In this document: positions 16,258-24,241 of the stretch, one piece after another
How the letters are laid out: every line of letters begins with the position of its first letter
How positions within the stretch are numbered: position 1 is the first letter of the stretch
Source of the DNA: Shinella sp. CPCC 101442
Lineage (GTDB): Bacteria; Pseudomonadota; Alphaproteobacteria; Rhizobiales; Rhizobiaceae
Assembly: GCF_024704725.1 (NCBI RefSeq)
Contig: NZ_JALIQS010000001.1
Span: 496,001-560,000 of the forward strand
Direction: 5' to 3'
Length of the DNA stretch: 64,000 nucleotides
Translations under genes and position numbers: made by a program
The notes under the pieces: generated by a model
Told to the model about the DNA's origin: nothing
The model's database searches: none
What the model saw: only the letters and a program-made list of their open reading frames with translations

Positions 16258-17190
16258 TCACGTCCAGGCATACCGCACGATGTGGAAGAAGACGGGGGCC
16301 GCGAAGACGAGGCTGTCGGCACGGTCGAGCATGCCGCCATGGCCCTCGATCAGGTGGCCCCAGTCCTTGACGCCGCGGTCGCGCTTGATCGCGGACGCGA
16401 CAAGGCCGCCGAAGAAGCCCATGATACAGGCAAGGCCGGCGAGCACCCCCGCTTCGACAGGCGAAAAGGGTGTGAGCCAGTAGAGGCCGGCGCCGAGCGC
16501 CGATGCGCTCACGATACCGCCGATCAGACCTTCCCACGTTTTGGACGGCGAAACATTGGGTGCGATCTTGTGGCGCCCGAAGAGCTTTCCGAAGATGTAT
16601 TGCAGCACATCGCTGCCCTGCACCGTCGCGATCAGGAAGGCGATCAGCAGCAGGCCGCGCCCCTCGTTGCCGGGAATGGGCAGCGTCACCAGCGCCGGCA
16701 CATGACTGATGCAGTAGACGGAGAGCATGATGCCCCATTGCTGCTCGCTGACCCGTTCGAGAAAGCGGGACGTGTCGCCGCGGATCGCGGTCAGCGCCGG
16801 CATGGCGAGGAAGCAGTAGACGGGGATGAAGATCGAATAGAGGCCGTACCAGTCGATCCAGATCAGGTAGTATTGCGTGGGGACGATGATCAGGAACATG
16901 CCCAGCAGCGTCCAGCGGTCGGCAAGGCGCGTGTTGGTGAGCGTCACATATTCGCGCAAGGCGGCGAAAGAGACGAAGGCGAAGAGCAGGATCACGCCGC
17001 CGGTACCGAACAGGAAGGCGACGCTGATGCCCGCGACCATGACCCACCAGGCCTTTATGCGCGCATTGAGGTTTTCGAGCGTCGCCGGCAGCGGCGTCGG
17101 GCTGCGGAAGGAGAGCACGCCCGCGACGAGGCTTGCCGTGGTGAGCACGGCGACGAGGCCCAGAAAAAGACGCGTGGTGTCGTCGCTCAT
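16258..17190 (-). CDS. ynbB: Phosphatidate cytidylyltransferase family protein (YnbB-like CDP-diglyceride synthase)
   Basis: This 310-residue integral membrane protein has about eight spans. It has the CdsA signature near its end: SPSKTWEGLIGGI (about 220), then IKRDRGVKDWGHLIEGHGG and MLDRADS, matching the S-x-x-K-R...K-D-x9-P/H-G-G-x2-D-R-x-D pattern. The reaction would be CTP + phosphatidate -> CDP-diacylglycerol + PPi. Its ATG overlaps the stop of the acyltransferase gene as ATGA. It is probably not the housekeeping CdsA: the context (acyltransferase, PAP2/phosphatase, hydrolase-methyltransferase, CDP-alcohol transferase) matches the E. coli ynbABCD cassette. The lipid made is unknown. 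Confidence 0.85.
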   Translation of the reverse strand: MSDDTTRLFLGLVAVLTTASLVAGVLSFRSPTPLPATLENLNARIKAWWVMVAGISVAFLFGTGGVILLFAFVSFAALREYVTLTNTRLADRWTLLGMFLIIVPTQYYLIWIDWYGLYSIFIPVYCFLAMPALTAIRGDTSRFLERVSEQQWGIMLSVYCISHVPALVTLPIPGNEGRGLLLIAFLIATVQGSDVLQYIFGKLFGRHKIAPNVSPSKTWEGLIGGIVSASALGAGLYWLTPFSPVEAGVLAGLACIMGFFGGLVASAIKRDRGVKDWGHLIEGHGGMLDRADSLVFAAPVFFHIVRYAWT

Positions 17191-17840
17191 CGGCGTGTTC
17201 CATCCTTGTTGGGCGCGAGCGTGAGGAGAGCGTTTCGGGCGCGCTCGAGGAAGACCTTGCGGTCTTCGCCCTCCTCCAGCGCAACGGGCGTGCCGAACAC
17301 GACGCGGCAGAGCAGCGGGATCGGCAGCACGGCGCCTTTCGGCAACACGCGCGACATGTTCTCGATCCAGCAGGGCACGAGTTCCACGTCCGGCCTGGCG
17401 CAGGCAAGATTGTAGAGGCCGGAGCGGAAGCGCAGCAAAGGCTCCTCCGTCATGTTGCGCGTCCCCTCGGGAAAGAAGATGAGCGACTGGCCGGCATCGA
17501 GCGCCGAGAGCATCACCTGCATGGGATCGGCGGTGCGCTCCACCCAGTTGCGCTCGACGAGCACGGTGCGCAGAAGCCGGCCGGCGACGAAGCGCCTGGC
17601 AACGCCGGCATTCCAGTAGTCCGCGCCGGCGACGGCGGCGGTGCGGGCCCGCTCGGGCGGTGTAAGGCAGGTCGAGACGAGGATGAAATCGCCGTGGCTG
17701 GCATGGTTGGCGAAATAGATCCGCTGCCGGCCGTTCGGTCCGGTGCCGGCCCAGATCGGCCTCACACCCGTCACCGCGCGGGAAAGTCCCGCCAGCACGG
17801 CGCCGGCCGCCGTTTGCAGAAGGGATGCGCCGTTCGCCAT
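17187..17840 (-). CDS. 1-acyl-sn-glycerol-3-phosphate acyltransferase family protein (PlsC-like)
   Basis: This 217-residue protein begins MANGASLLQTAAGAVL. The catalytic H-x4-D box is NHASHGDF (about 43-50) and the second lysophosphatidate-binding motif is FFPEGTRN (about 123-130). The N-terminal hydrophobic helix anchors it to the inner membrane. Start choice: the ATG overlaps the preceding stop (TGATG), whereas a longer frame would read into that gene. The reaction of the family is acyl transfer to lysophosphatidate giving phosphatidate, the substrate of the next gene's cytidylyltransferase, coupled by an ATGA overlap. The order acyltransferase then CDP-diglyceride synthase suggests a dedicated lipid branch. 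Confidence 0.87.
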   Translation of the reverse strand: MANGASLLQTAAGAVLAGLSRAVTGVRPIWAGTGPNGRQRIYFANHASHGDFILVSTCLTPPERARTAAVAGADYWNAGVARRFVAGRLLRTVLVERNWVERTADPMQVMLSALDAGQSLIFFPEGTRNMTEEPLLRFRSGLYNLACARPDVELVPCWIENMSRVLPKGAVLPIPLLCRVVFGTPVALEEGEDRKVFLERARNALLTLAPNKDGTRR

Positions 17841-18277
17841 CACATGTCCCCTCCTGCCGCCATATCGAGGAACAGGACGAGATAGAGCGCGACGCCGATT
17901 GCCAGCGATAGGCGCTGCAACCGGACAAGCCGGCGGCATCCGGCAAGCCGGCCGGTCAACGGCGGCGGGACAGGGCTCGGGGAGCGCAGCCCCATGCGGG
18001 CGAGCACATCGTCGATCGCGGCAAGCCCTGTCGCCTCGTCGTCATGGGACGCGGCGAGGCGGAACAGCGCGGCATCGAAGAGAAGATGAACGGAGACGGC
18101 GAGCGGCAGGAGGCAGAAGGCGAGCAACAGCCACCAGGCGAGCGGCCCGGCAAAACCCTCGGCACCGGCGGTCGGGGGAGCGATGGCGAGGACCAGCAGC
18201 GCTAAAGCGCCGCCGGCAAGGCCGTTGCGACGCAATCGCCCGGCGACATCGCCCGTGACCGTCTTCCAGTCGCTCAT
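17840..18277 (-). CDS. Small membrane protein of unknown function in the lipid cassette
   Basis: I do not recognise this 145-residue protein. It has three likely membrane segments: GLAGGALALLVLAIAPPTAG (about 19-38), LAWWLLLAFCLLPLAVSVHL (about 46-65) and LAIGVALYLVLFLDMAAG (about 125-142). Between them lies a cytoplasmic or periplasmic stretch rich in Asp, Ala and Arg (HDDEATGLAAIDDVLARMGL). It overlaps the phosphatase gene upstream (4 bases, ATGA-type) and the acyltransferase downstream (TGATG), so it is translated in register with the cassette and is very likely real. It might be a scaffold or accessory subunit for the lipid enzymes; that is only inference from position. Confidence 0.75.
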   Translation of the reverse strand: MSDWKTVTGDVAGRLRRNGLAGGALALLVLAIAPPTAGAEGFAGPLAWWLLLAFCLLPLAVSVHLLFDAALFRLAASHDDEATGLAAIDDVLARMGLRSPSPVPPPLTGRLAGCRRLVRLQRLSLAIGVALYLVLFLDMAAGGDM

Positions 18278-19608
18278 CGCGCCGCCTCGTCGATGGCGGC
18301 AAAGGTTTCAAGCCGCAGATGCACGGGACGCCCCGCCGCCTTGATCCGTTCGCCTGCGATCGCGGCATTCGCAGCCAACCCCGAGCGGACCAGCCAGCAG
18401 GCGGCAACGGCGGCGCTGCGCTGGAACCCGAGCGCGCAGCAGATGAGGACCGGACCGTGCTGGCTGGCCGCCGCAGCGGCAAGCGCCGCCTCGCGGATGC
18501 GCCCCGTTTCGACCGGCAACAGGTCCATGGACGGAAAGGCATGCCAGGCCAGGCCGGGTGCCGCGATGGCAGGCATTTCCGCCGTCATATCGATGACGGC
18601 CACATAGGTCGAAAGCTCGGAGCCTCGCGGGGCGCGACCGAGAAAGACCCCGTCCGCAAGCTCGACGGCAGGGGCAAGCTTTCGTGTCCACCAGAGAACA
18701 TTCAGCCGCGCACCGAGCCGATAGGGCCAAAACAGCCAGCGACTGGCAAGACTGATGCGGCCATCCGCCTGTTTCTGGAAGACGCGGGGACCCGCACCGG
18801 CATAGCCGAGGGCGACGATGGCGAGCGCCAGAGCCGGCCAGAGAAGGAGAAGGCCGGCGCCGGAATCCCGTGTCGCCAGCGCGGTCAGCAGCAGGAGGCC
18901 CACCGCACCGGCAGCGTAGTAGATCGCAAGCCGCCTTGCCTTGACGTCTCCTGTCAGGCGAAAACCGGCGAGCGGCGGTGGGCCGTCTGCCGGAAAAAGC
19001 CAGAGCGCGAAGAGGCCGAGCAGCGCACCTGTGGGAATATCGATGACATGGTGCTGCCAGGTCGTGAGCACCGACAGGCCGATCAGCAAGGCCCATGCAT
19101 GCCAGAGAGCAAGCGCCACCCCGCGCAGCCGGCGTTGCCAATGGTCCCAGATGATGACGAGCAGCGCGATATGCAGCGAGGGCGCCTGGTTGAACGGTTT
19201 GTCGAAGCCGCCGAGCACATCGAACATGAAGCCGGGCAGCCCATCCGTCTCCGGCCGCACGAAGATCGCCTGCAGCGGAAAGACGACGAAGCAGGTGACG
19301 GCAACGACCTGGGCGGTCAGATAGCGCCGTGCGAGGCGCCCGACCGCCTCGGGCGTCTCGTTGACGAAGAGCGACAGGGCATAGAAGGCGTTGATCGACC
19401 AGTAGGGAACGATGGTCCATGCGAGGAAGGGAATATGCCGCTCCCAGCCGAAGGCGAGATTCGGCACATCGGCGCGCTGGGAAGCCAGCCAGTTCGCCAC
19501 GCCATAGGTCAGGTAGAAGAACGGTGCGAGAAAGGCGAGCCAGAGCATCGCCGCGCGCAGAACCGCACGGCGATCGACAGTCGACACGGAAACAACCCCC
19601 TCCCCCAT
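18274..19608 (-). CDS. ynbD: PAP2-family membrane phosphatase/transferase fused to a dual-specificity phosphatase domain (YnbD-like)
   Basis: This protein of about 444 residues has an N-terminal multi-span PAP2/inositol-phosphorylceramide-synthase-like region: NQAPSLHIALLVIIWDHW carries the S-x-H catalytic motif and TTWQHHVIDIPTGALLG the second His-Asp motif. The C-terminal third is a dual-specificity phosphatase with the Cys-x5-Arg loop in LICCALGFQRSAAVA and the general-acid Asp probably in FPSMDLLP. Start: an ATG 8 bases after the upstream stop is listed, but a GTG at 19587 has a stronger GGGGAGGGGG site and may be the true start. It is the YnbD equivalent. The protein may dephosphorylate lipid phosphates and cleave phosphomonoesters; substrates are unknown. 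Confidence 0.83.
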   Translation of the reverse strand: MGEGVVSVSTVDRRAVLRAAMLWLAFLAPFFYLTYGVANWLASQRADVPNLAFGWERHIPFLAWTIVPYWSINAFYALSLFVNETPEAVGRLARRYLTAQVVAVTCFVVFPLQAIFVRPETDGLPGFMFDVLGGFDKPFNQAPSLHIALLVIIWDHWQRRLRGVALALWHAWALLIGLSVLTTWQHHVIDIPTGALLGLFALWLFPADGPPPLAGFRLTGDVKARRLAIYYAAGAVGLLLLTALATRDSGAGLLLLWPALALAIVALGYAGAGPRVFQKQADGRISLASRWLFWPYRLGARLNVLWWTRKLAPAVELADGVFLGRAPRGSELSTYVAVIDMTAEMPAIAAPGLAWHAFPSMDLLPVETGRIREAALAAAAASQHGPVLICCALGFQRSAAVAACWLVRSGLAANAAIAGERIKAAGRPVHLRLETFAAIDEAAR

Positions 19609-19615
19609 TGCGACC

Positions 19616-21352
19616 TCAGATACGCTCGGCCAGCGAGACGGTGAAAATGCCCCAGATATCGATGCGTTGCTCGATCTTGCGGAAGCCGGCGGCGGCAACG
19701 AGCTGGTCCATCTCCTGCTGTGTGCGACGGCGCATGATCCAGGCCTCGCCACCACGGTGGGAGGTGAGCGCACGCGCGATCATCTCGAGCTGCGGATGCC
19801 AGGGCTGGCCGGTGTAGATGAGAAGCGATCCGGGCTCCAGCGCCCGCGAGAGGCCCGCGAGCGAGGCCTCGATCTGGGCATTGTCCGGAAACAGTTCGTA
19901 CAGGCCGGAGACGATGGCGAGCGTCGGCCGCGGCTCGATGGCCGCCAATCCCTCGGTGTCGAAGGCGTCGGCGCGATGAAAGGCGGCGATATCCTGAAGA
20001 CCGCGTTCGGCGATCAGCGCGGTGCCCTTTTCCACATTGACTGGCGAATAATCCTGCAGGCGGATGCTGTCGGGCCTTGGCTCGGATACGGCCACCGCAT
20101 CGAGCACGTAACGTCCATGGCCGGCCGCGATATCGAGCACGCGCAGCGGTTTTTCCTCGCCCTTGAGGCGCTTCAGCGCCTTGCCGATCAGCTCCTCCAG
20201 ATGCACCTTCCGTTGACGGATGCCGCGCCAACCGATCGCCTCGAGGAATTGCCGGTCGATCAGCCGCCCGCCGGGGCCCAGCCCGCGCGCCTCGTCCTCA
20301 TAGACATAGTCCAGCGTCGAGCCGGAATCGAAGCCGGTGCGCACGCCCGTCGCGATGCCCTTGGAAAACAGCCCGCCAAACCGGATCGAGGCACGCGTCA
20401 TCGCCCAGTAGAGGCCGCGTGGAGAGAAGAGCGAAAGCGGCGTCGCCAGTCGGTCGGCCTCGTCTCGGGTATAGCCCGAGAGATGCGCGCGGCGGACATC
20501 CGCGACGACGGGCGGCTCGGCGAAACGCGCCAGGATGAAGGTGCGCACCTTCTCCAGCGCCTTGGACCGGTCCCGCTCGCCGAGCGTGTCGTGGAAGAAA
20601 CCGGGCAGCACGTGGCGCTCCTTGATCGTGCCGCCGAGGTTTTCGAAAAAGCGGTGCTGCGGGGCGTGGCGCACGACGAAATCGCTGCCGGAAATGAGGA
20701 GCTGCGTCGGCACGGTGATGGCGCGCGCATCCGCCACCACACGGTCTGCGGCTTCGTAAAGCTCCAGCAGGATGTTGGAGGCGATGGGGCGGGTGATCAG
20801 CGGATCGGCCTCGAAGGAGGCTATGCGTTCGGGGTCGTGCGTCAGGAAACGCGCCTTGACGTAGGAATTGACGAAGAACGTGCCCTTCAGCTTCTGCCAG
20901 AGCGCGATACCCTCCCTGGCGAAGGGCACGTAGAGCTTGACGCTGAAGGCGGGCGAGGCGAGCACCAGCGCGCGGATATCGGGCGCATAGTCATGCACCC
21001 AGGTCGAGGCCAGCACCGCGCCGACGCTCTGCGCCAGGACAACGACCTGATCCATGGCAAAACCGCCGGTTTCCCTGATATGACGCACGAAACAATCGAG
21101 GTCGCACACCGAATGAGCGAAGGACGGCGAATGGCCGCGCTCACCGGGCGAACGGCCGTGGCCGCGGGCATCCCAGGCGTAGAAGTCGAAATCGTCGAGG
21201 CCCAGTTCTTCGGCGATATGGGCGACGCGACCGCTGTGCTCGTGGCCGCGATGGAGCAGCACGATCGCGCCTTTTGCCGTGCCGGAGCGGGCCGGCCAGA
21301 AGCGGTAGAAAAGCTTCACGCCGTCATGGCTCGCAAAGGCCTTTTCGATCAT
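19616..21352 (-). CDS. ynbC: Alpha/beta hydrolase fused to a class I SAM methyltransferase (YnbC-like)
   Basis: This protein has 578 residues from MIEKAFASHDG; GGGGAT 6 bases before the ATG favours it over an ATG 15 bases upstream. Residues 1-285 are a monoglyceride-lipase-like hydrolase: nucleophile Ser109 in VLAQSVGAV, acid Asp224 in ISGSDFVV and base His254 in GFFHDTLGE. Residues about 365-578 are a methyltransferase with SAM motif I LRVLDIAAGHGRYVLDAV near 403-420. The same fusion is the YnbC protein of E. coli. It is the first gene of the leftward lipid cassette and is divergent from the CDP-alcohol transferase gene. Inference: it removes an acyl group from, and methylates, a lipid head group or intermediate. 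The product is unknown. Confidence 0.85.
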   Translation of the reverse strand: MIEKAFASHDGVKLFYRFWPARSGTAKGAIVLLHRGHEHSGRVAHIAEELGLDDFDFYAWDARGHGRSPGERGHSPSFAHSVCDLDCFVRHIRETGGFAMDQVVVLAQSVGAVLASTWVHDYAPDIRALVLASPAFSVKLYVPFAREGIALWQKLKGTFFVNSYVKARFLTHDPERIASFEADPLITRPIASNILLELYEAADRVVADARAITVPTQLLISGSDFVVRHAPQHRFFENLGGTIKERHVLPGFFHDTLGERDRSKALEKVRTFILARFAEPPVVADVRRAHLSGYTRDEADRLATPLSLFSPRGLYWAMTRASIRFGGLFSKGIATGVRTGFDSGSTLDYVYEDEARGLGPGGRLIDRQFLEAIGWRGIRQRKVHLEELIGKALKRLKGEEKPLRVLDIAAGHGRYVLDAVAVSEPRPDSIRLQDYSPVNVEKGTALIAERGLQDIAAFHRADAFDTEGLAAIEPRPTLAIVSGLYELFPDNAQIEASLAGLSRALEPGSLLIYTGQPWHPQLEMIARALTSHRGGEAWIMRRRTQQEMDQLVAAAGFRKIEQRIDIWGIFTVSLAERI

Positions 21353-21474
21353 GCTGTATCCCCTCATGCAGATGTCATCCTCACCCTATACGGATGAGGC
21401 CTTATATTTGCAGTTGATTTCCCGTCGATTGCACATTCATTTCAGCCGAAGCAATCGAGCGGATTCGAGCATTG

Positions 21475-22074
21475 ATGTCGATCTATAAACTGAAATCGTC
21501 CTTCCAGTCCCTGCTTCGCCCGCTGGTCGGGCGGCTGGCGCCCATGGGGCTTACCGCAAACCAGGTGACGCTGGTCGCTGCTGTCGTGTCGGTGGCCATC
21601 GGTGCGTTGCTGCTTGCCCGGCCCGAACCTGCGCTCTTCGCGCTCGTGCCAGTCTGGATGGTCCTGCGCATGGCGTTCAATGCCATTGACGGCATGCTTG
21701 CCCGCGAGCATGGCCAGACGAGCGCGCTCGGCGGCTATCTCAACGAGATCGCCGACGTGGTGTCGGATGCCGCGCTCTATGCGCCCTTCGCGCTCATCGC
21801 ACCGTTTTCACTGCCCTGGCTGACGGCGATCATCTTTCTTGCGACGCTCACGGAATTTGCCGGCGTGCTCGGCGTCGCCCATGGCAACGGGCGGAGCTAC
21901 GAGGGGCCGATGGGCAAGAGCGACCGCGCGCTGCTCTTCGGGGCACTCGGCGCGCTGGTCGCCGTCTTCGGCACCCTGCCCGCCTGGACATGGCATATCC
22001 AGCCCATGGCCTGCGTGCTGCTGGCCTGGACCGTCGTCAACCGGGTGCGTGCCGGCCTCGCAAACGGCGCGTAA
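21475..22074 (+). CDS. ynbA: CDP-alcohol phosphatidyltransferase family protein (YnbA-like)
   Basis: This 199-residue membrane protein has about six spans. The start is the ATG at 21475; a TTG three bases earlier is in frame but less likely. The family motif is D-x2-D-G-x2-A-R-x8-G-x3-D-x3-D. Here it reads N69-x2-D72-G-x2-A-R-x8-G-x3-N90-x3-D94, so two of the four canonical Asp residues are Asn. Spacing is otherwise exact. It lies head to head with the hydrolase-methyltransferase gene across 122 bases that should contain both promoters. Expected role: transfer of a phosphatidyl group from CDP-diacylglycerol (made by the YnbB-like enzyme) to an unknown alcohol. The Asn changes may mean altered metal use or lost activity. 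Confidence 0.85.
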   Translation: MSIYKLKSSFQSLLRPLVGRLAPMGLTANQVTLVAAVVSVAIGALLLARPEPALFALVPVWMVLRMAFNAIDGMLAREHGQTSALGGYLNEIADVVSDAALYAPFALIAPFSLPWLTAIIFLATLTEFAGVLGVAHGNGRSYEGPMGKSDRALLFGALGALVAVFGTLPAWTWHIQPMACVLLAWTVVNRVRAGLANGA

Positions 22075-22094
22075 GACATCCCGTTTTTAAACAG

Positions 22095-23411
22095 TTATCG
22101 CTTTCCCCCGAACCGGCCCGGCGTCGGCCGGCCGATTACCTGTTCCCAGTGCTCGTCGGCACGCCGCTCGAAGGTCGCGGCGTCGCGCGCGTCACTCTGA
22201 TAGAAGGCGCCACGCGGCACGTCGGGCGCATAGACCTGCTCGCTCCAGCCGCGCCCGTCGTCATGCGGAAAGGCATAGCCGACATGGCCGAGTGCCGCCG
22301 CGCCCTTGTAATGTGCGTCGCGCAGGTGCATCGGCACGGCCGAGGGCGGCTCGTTCGCGACATGGGCCAGCGCGAGCGAAATGCCGCGGCAGGCCGAATT
22401 TGATTTTGGCGCCCGGGCGACATGCAGGGCGGCGTGGGCCAGGATGATCTGCGCCTCGGGATAACCGATCTTCTCCACCGCATGCAGCGCCGCGACCGCC
22501 GTCTGGAGCGCGGTATTGTCGGCAAGGCCGACGTCCTCGGACGCATGGATCATGATCCGGCGGGCGATGTAGCGCGGGTCCTCCCCGCCATGGATCAGCC
22601 GGGCGAGCCAGTAGAGCGTCGCATCGGGATCCGAGCCGCGCATGGATTTGACGAAGGCGGAGACGACATCGTAATGCGCGTCGCCCGAGCGGTCATGGTT
22701 GACGGGTGCCGCCGCGTAAGCCTCCTCCACCATCGCCTCCGTCAGGACGACCGGCCGATCGGGCGCATGGCCGACGGCAAGGCTTTCGAGCACCGTCAGC
22801 GCCCGGCGTGCGTCGCCGCCGGAACGGCCGGCGATGCGGCGCAGCTGCTCCGGCTCCAGCCGCACCTCGATGCCCCGGCTTGCCAGATGCCTGACGCCGC
22901 GGCGCACCACCTCCTCCATCTCCTGGAGGGTGAGCGGTTCCAGCTTGAGGATCGTCGAGCGCGAGATGAGCGCGGGCGTCAGCGTGTGATAGGGGTTGCC
23001 GGTCGTGGCGCCGATGAAATCGGCGACGCCCTCCTCGCAGAGCGCGAGCAGATGATCCTGCTGCGTGGCGCTGAAGCGATGCACCTCGTCTGCGAAAAGC
23101 AGCGTCGGTCGCATGCGCGCCTCGTCGGCGATCTTCCTGATATCCGCGACATTGTTGTGCGCGGCGTGCAGCGGGCGAAAACTCTTGCCGAGCATATTGC
23201 CGATGGCGCGCGCGATGGAGGTTTTTCCAAGCCCCGGCGGGCCATAGAGGATGATGCTGCCAAGCCGGCCGGCAGCGATGCGGCGGCGCAGCATGGTCCC
23301 TTCACCGATGACCTTTTCCTGGCCGATCACGTCGTCCAGAGTTGCCGGCCGCAACTCGGCGGCAAGCGGCATCGAGCCGGTGCGCGGCGCAGCGTCGAAA
23401 AGATCGGTCAT
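22095..23411 (-). CDS. rarA: Replication-associated recombination protein A (AAA+ ATPase RarA/MgsA)
   Basis: This 438-residue protein is full length for RarA. It starts MTDLFDAAPRTGSMPLAAEL, then RPATLDDVIGQEKVIG, the usual clamp-loader-like opening. Walker A is ILYGPPGLGKTS (about 54-65), Walker B is LLFADEVHRF (about 104-113), and sensor 1 is FIGATTGNP. The C-terminal part has the tetramerisation domain with KSMRGSDPDATLYWLARLI and the GEDPRYIARR motif. RarA acts at stalled replication forks with SSB. It is convergent with the ynbA-like gene, 20 bases apart. It is the only clear housekeeping gene here, supporting a chromosomal location. Confidence 0.95.
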   Translation of the reverse strand: MTDLFDAAPRTGSMPLAAELRPATLDDVIGQEKVIGEGTMLRRRIAAGRLGSIILYGPPGLGKTSIARAIGNMLGKSFRPLHAAHNNVADIRKIADEARMRPTLLFADEVHRFSATQQDHLLALCEEGVADFIGATTGNPYHTLTPALISRSTILKLEPLTLQEMEEVVRRGVRHLASRGIEVRLEPEQLRRIAGRSGGDARRALTVLESLAVGHAPDRPVVLTEAMVEEAYAAAPVNHDRSGDAHYDVVSAFVKSMRGSDPDATLYWLARLIHGGEDPRYIARRIMIHASEDVGLADNTALQTAVAALHAVEKIGYPEAQIILAHAALHVARAPKSNSACRGISLALAHVANEPPSAVPMHLRDAHYKGAAALGHVGYAFPHDDGRGWSEQVYAPDVPRGAFYQSDARDAATFERRADEHWEQVIGRPTPGRFGGKR

Positions 23412-23514
23412 GGGAACCCCCGTCGAAAGGCCTCTTCAGTCCGATCGTGGGGCAAAAGCCCGCTTCGCGGCCGGATGACGTTCGTCTAGCGGCCACAACG
23501 GACGGGGTCAAAGC

Positions 23515-24060
23515 CTATCGTGCGGTGACGTCGTGGTAGCGGCCGTCCTGGTAGAGCAGCGAATGGCCGGCGCCGATGCGGATGGCCACGACGCGACCGA
23601 TGACGATGACGTGGCTGTGCCGTTCGATCGCCTCCTCGACAACGCAGTCGATCGCCGCGACCGCATCGACGAGCAGCGGTGCGCCGCTGACGGCGGTCGT
23701 CCATTCGCCGCCGCGATAGCGGTCGGGACCGCGCAAGCCCCCGCGGCCGGCAAACTGGTTGGCGAGGCTCTCATGGTCGGCGCCGACGATGTTGATGCCG
23801 AGATGGCCATAACGCTCGACGACCGGCCAGGTGGAGGACGAGCGATTGAGCGAAACGAGCATGCGCGCCGGCTCGACGGAAAGCGCGGTCGCCGAAGTGA
23901 CGGTAGCGCCCGTGCGGGTTTCGCCCTCGCCTGCCGTGATGATGCTGACGCCGCCGCCCAGCGTGCGCAACGCTGCCTTCAGATGATCGGCATCGGCGGG
24001 ATGATCGAGCACAGCCGCGTTGCGATCGTTGAAGAGGGTATTTTCGATATGCGCATTCAT
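23515..24060 (-). CDS. Flavin reductase family protein (FMN-binding split barrel)
   Basis: This 181-residue protein has the flavin-reductase-like split barrel: LKAALRTLGGGVSIITAG (about 28-45), the T-x-T-S-x-x-S-V segment ATVTSATALSVEPARMLVSLN (52-72) and INIVGADHESLANQFAGRG (about 89-107). It ends in HSLLYQDGRYHDV, a common closing motif. Such enzymes pass electrons from NAD(P)H to FMN/FAD for a partner monooxygenase. No partner is adjacent; the LLM oxygenase near 49 kb is far away. It appears monocistronic, 103 bases before rarA, with a dyad and AT-rich DNA upstream. The true substrate is not visible. Confidence 0.85.
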   Translation of the reverse strand: MNAHIENTLFNDRNAAVLDHPADADHLKAALRTLGGGVSIITAGEGETRTGATVTSATALSVEPARMLVSLNRSSSTWPVVERYGHLGINIVGADHESLANQFAGRGGLRGPDRYRGGEWTTAVSGAPLLVDAVAAIDCVVEEAIERHSHVIVIGRVVAIRIGAGHSLLYQDGRYHDVTAR

Positions 24061-24087
24061 CGTGTCCGCTCCGCTTGAGACCCCGGA

Positions 24088-24102
24088 TATCCCCTAGGGA
24101 TA
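24088..24102. promoter_or_regulatory. Dyad upstream of the flavin reductase gene, candidate operator
   Basis: TATCCC-CTA-GGGATA is a perfect 6+3+6 inverted repeat centred about 35 bases before the flavin reductase ATG. A second AT-rich dyad, TATTTT-TATAG-AAAATA, lies at 24148-24164. Both sit in the 181-base interval between the flavin reductase start and the RidA stop. The position suggests an operator and an AT-rich promoter region, but no regulator gene is adjacent. Confidence 0.35.
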
Positions 24103-24206
24103 GCAAAGGAAAACGCGAAGCAGCAGACACGTCTTTTCTTATTTGACTATTTTTATAGAAAATATGCTCAATGCACGAGACACATGCCGCTCCCCCTGTG
24201 CGGGAC

Positions 24207-24232
24207 AGCGCGCCGCATGGAGGCGGCGCGCT
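24207..24232 (-). terminator. GC-rich hairpin after the ridA-like gene
   Basis: A perfect 10-base stem, AGCGCGCCGC / GCGGCGCGCT, with a 6-base loop starts 9 bases past the RidA stop codon. No T-run follows on the minus strand, so it may end transcription weakly or simply protect the 3' end of the five-gene message. Confidence 0.55.
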
Positions 24233-24241
24233 GCAACCTCA

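Noticed and set aside
16244-16259. Terminator hairpin GACGG-AGGAAG-CCGTC at the end of the ynbB-like gene
   Set aside because: The 5-base stem overlaps the stop codon and is not followed by a T-run; too weak to annotate.
14725-17415. An 896-codon plus-strand open frame opposite the MHYT-GGDEF-EAL and cytidylyltransferase genes
   Set aside because: Its product is Arg/His/Glu/Gln-rich with no recognisable motif. Both genes below it have complete family signatures, so it is a high-GC antisense artefact.
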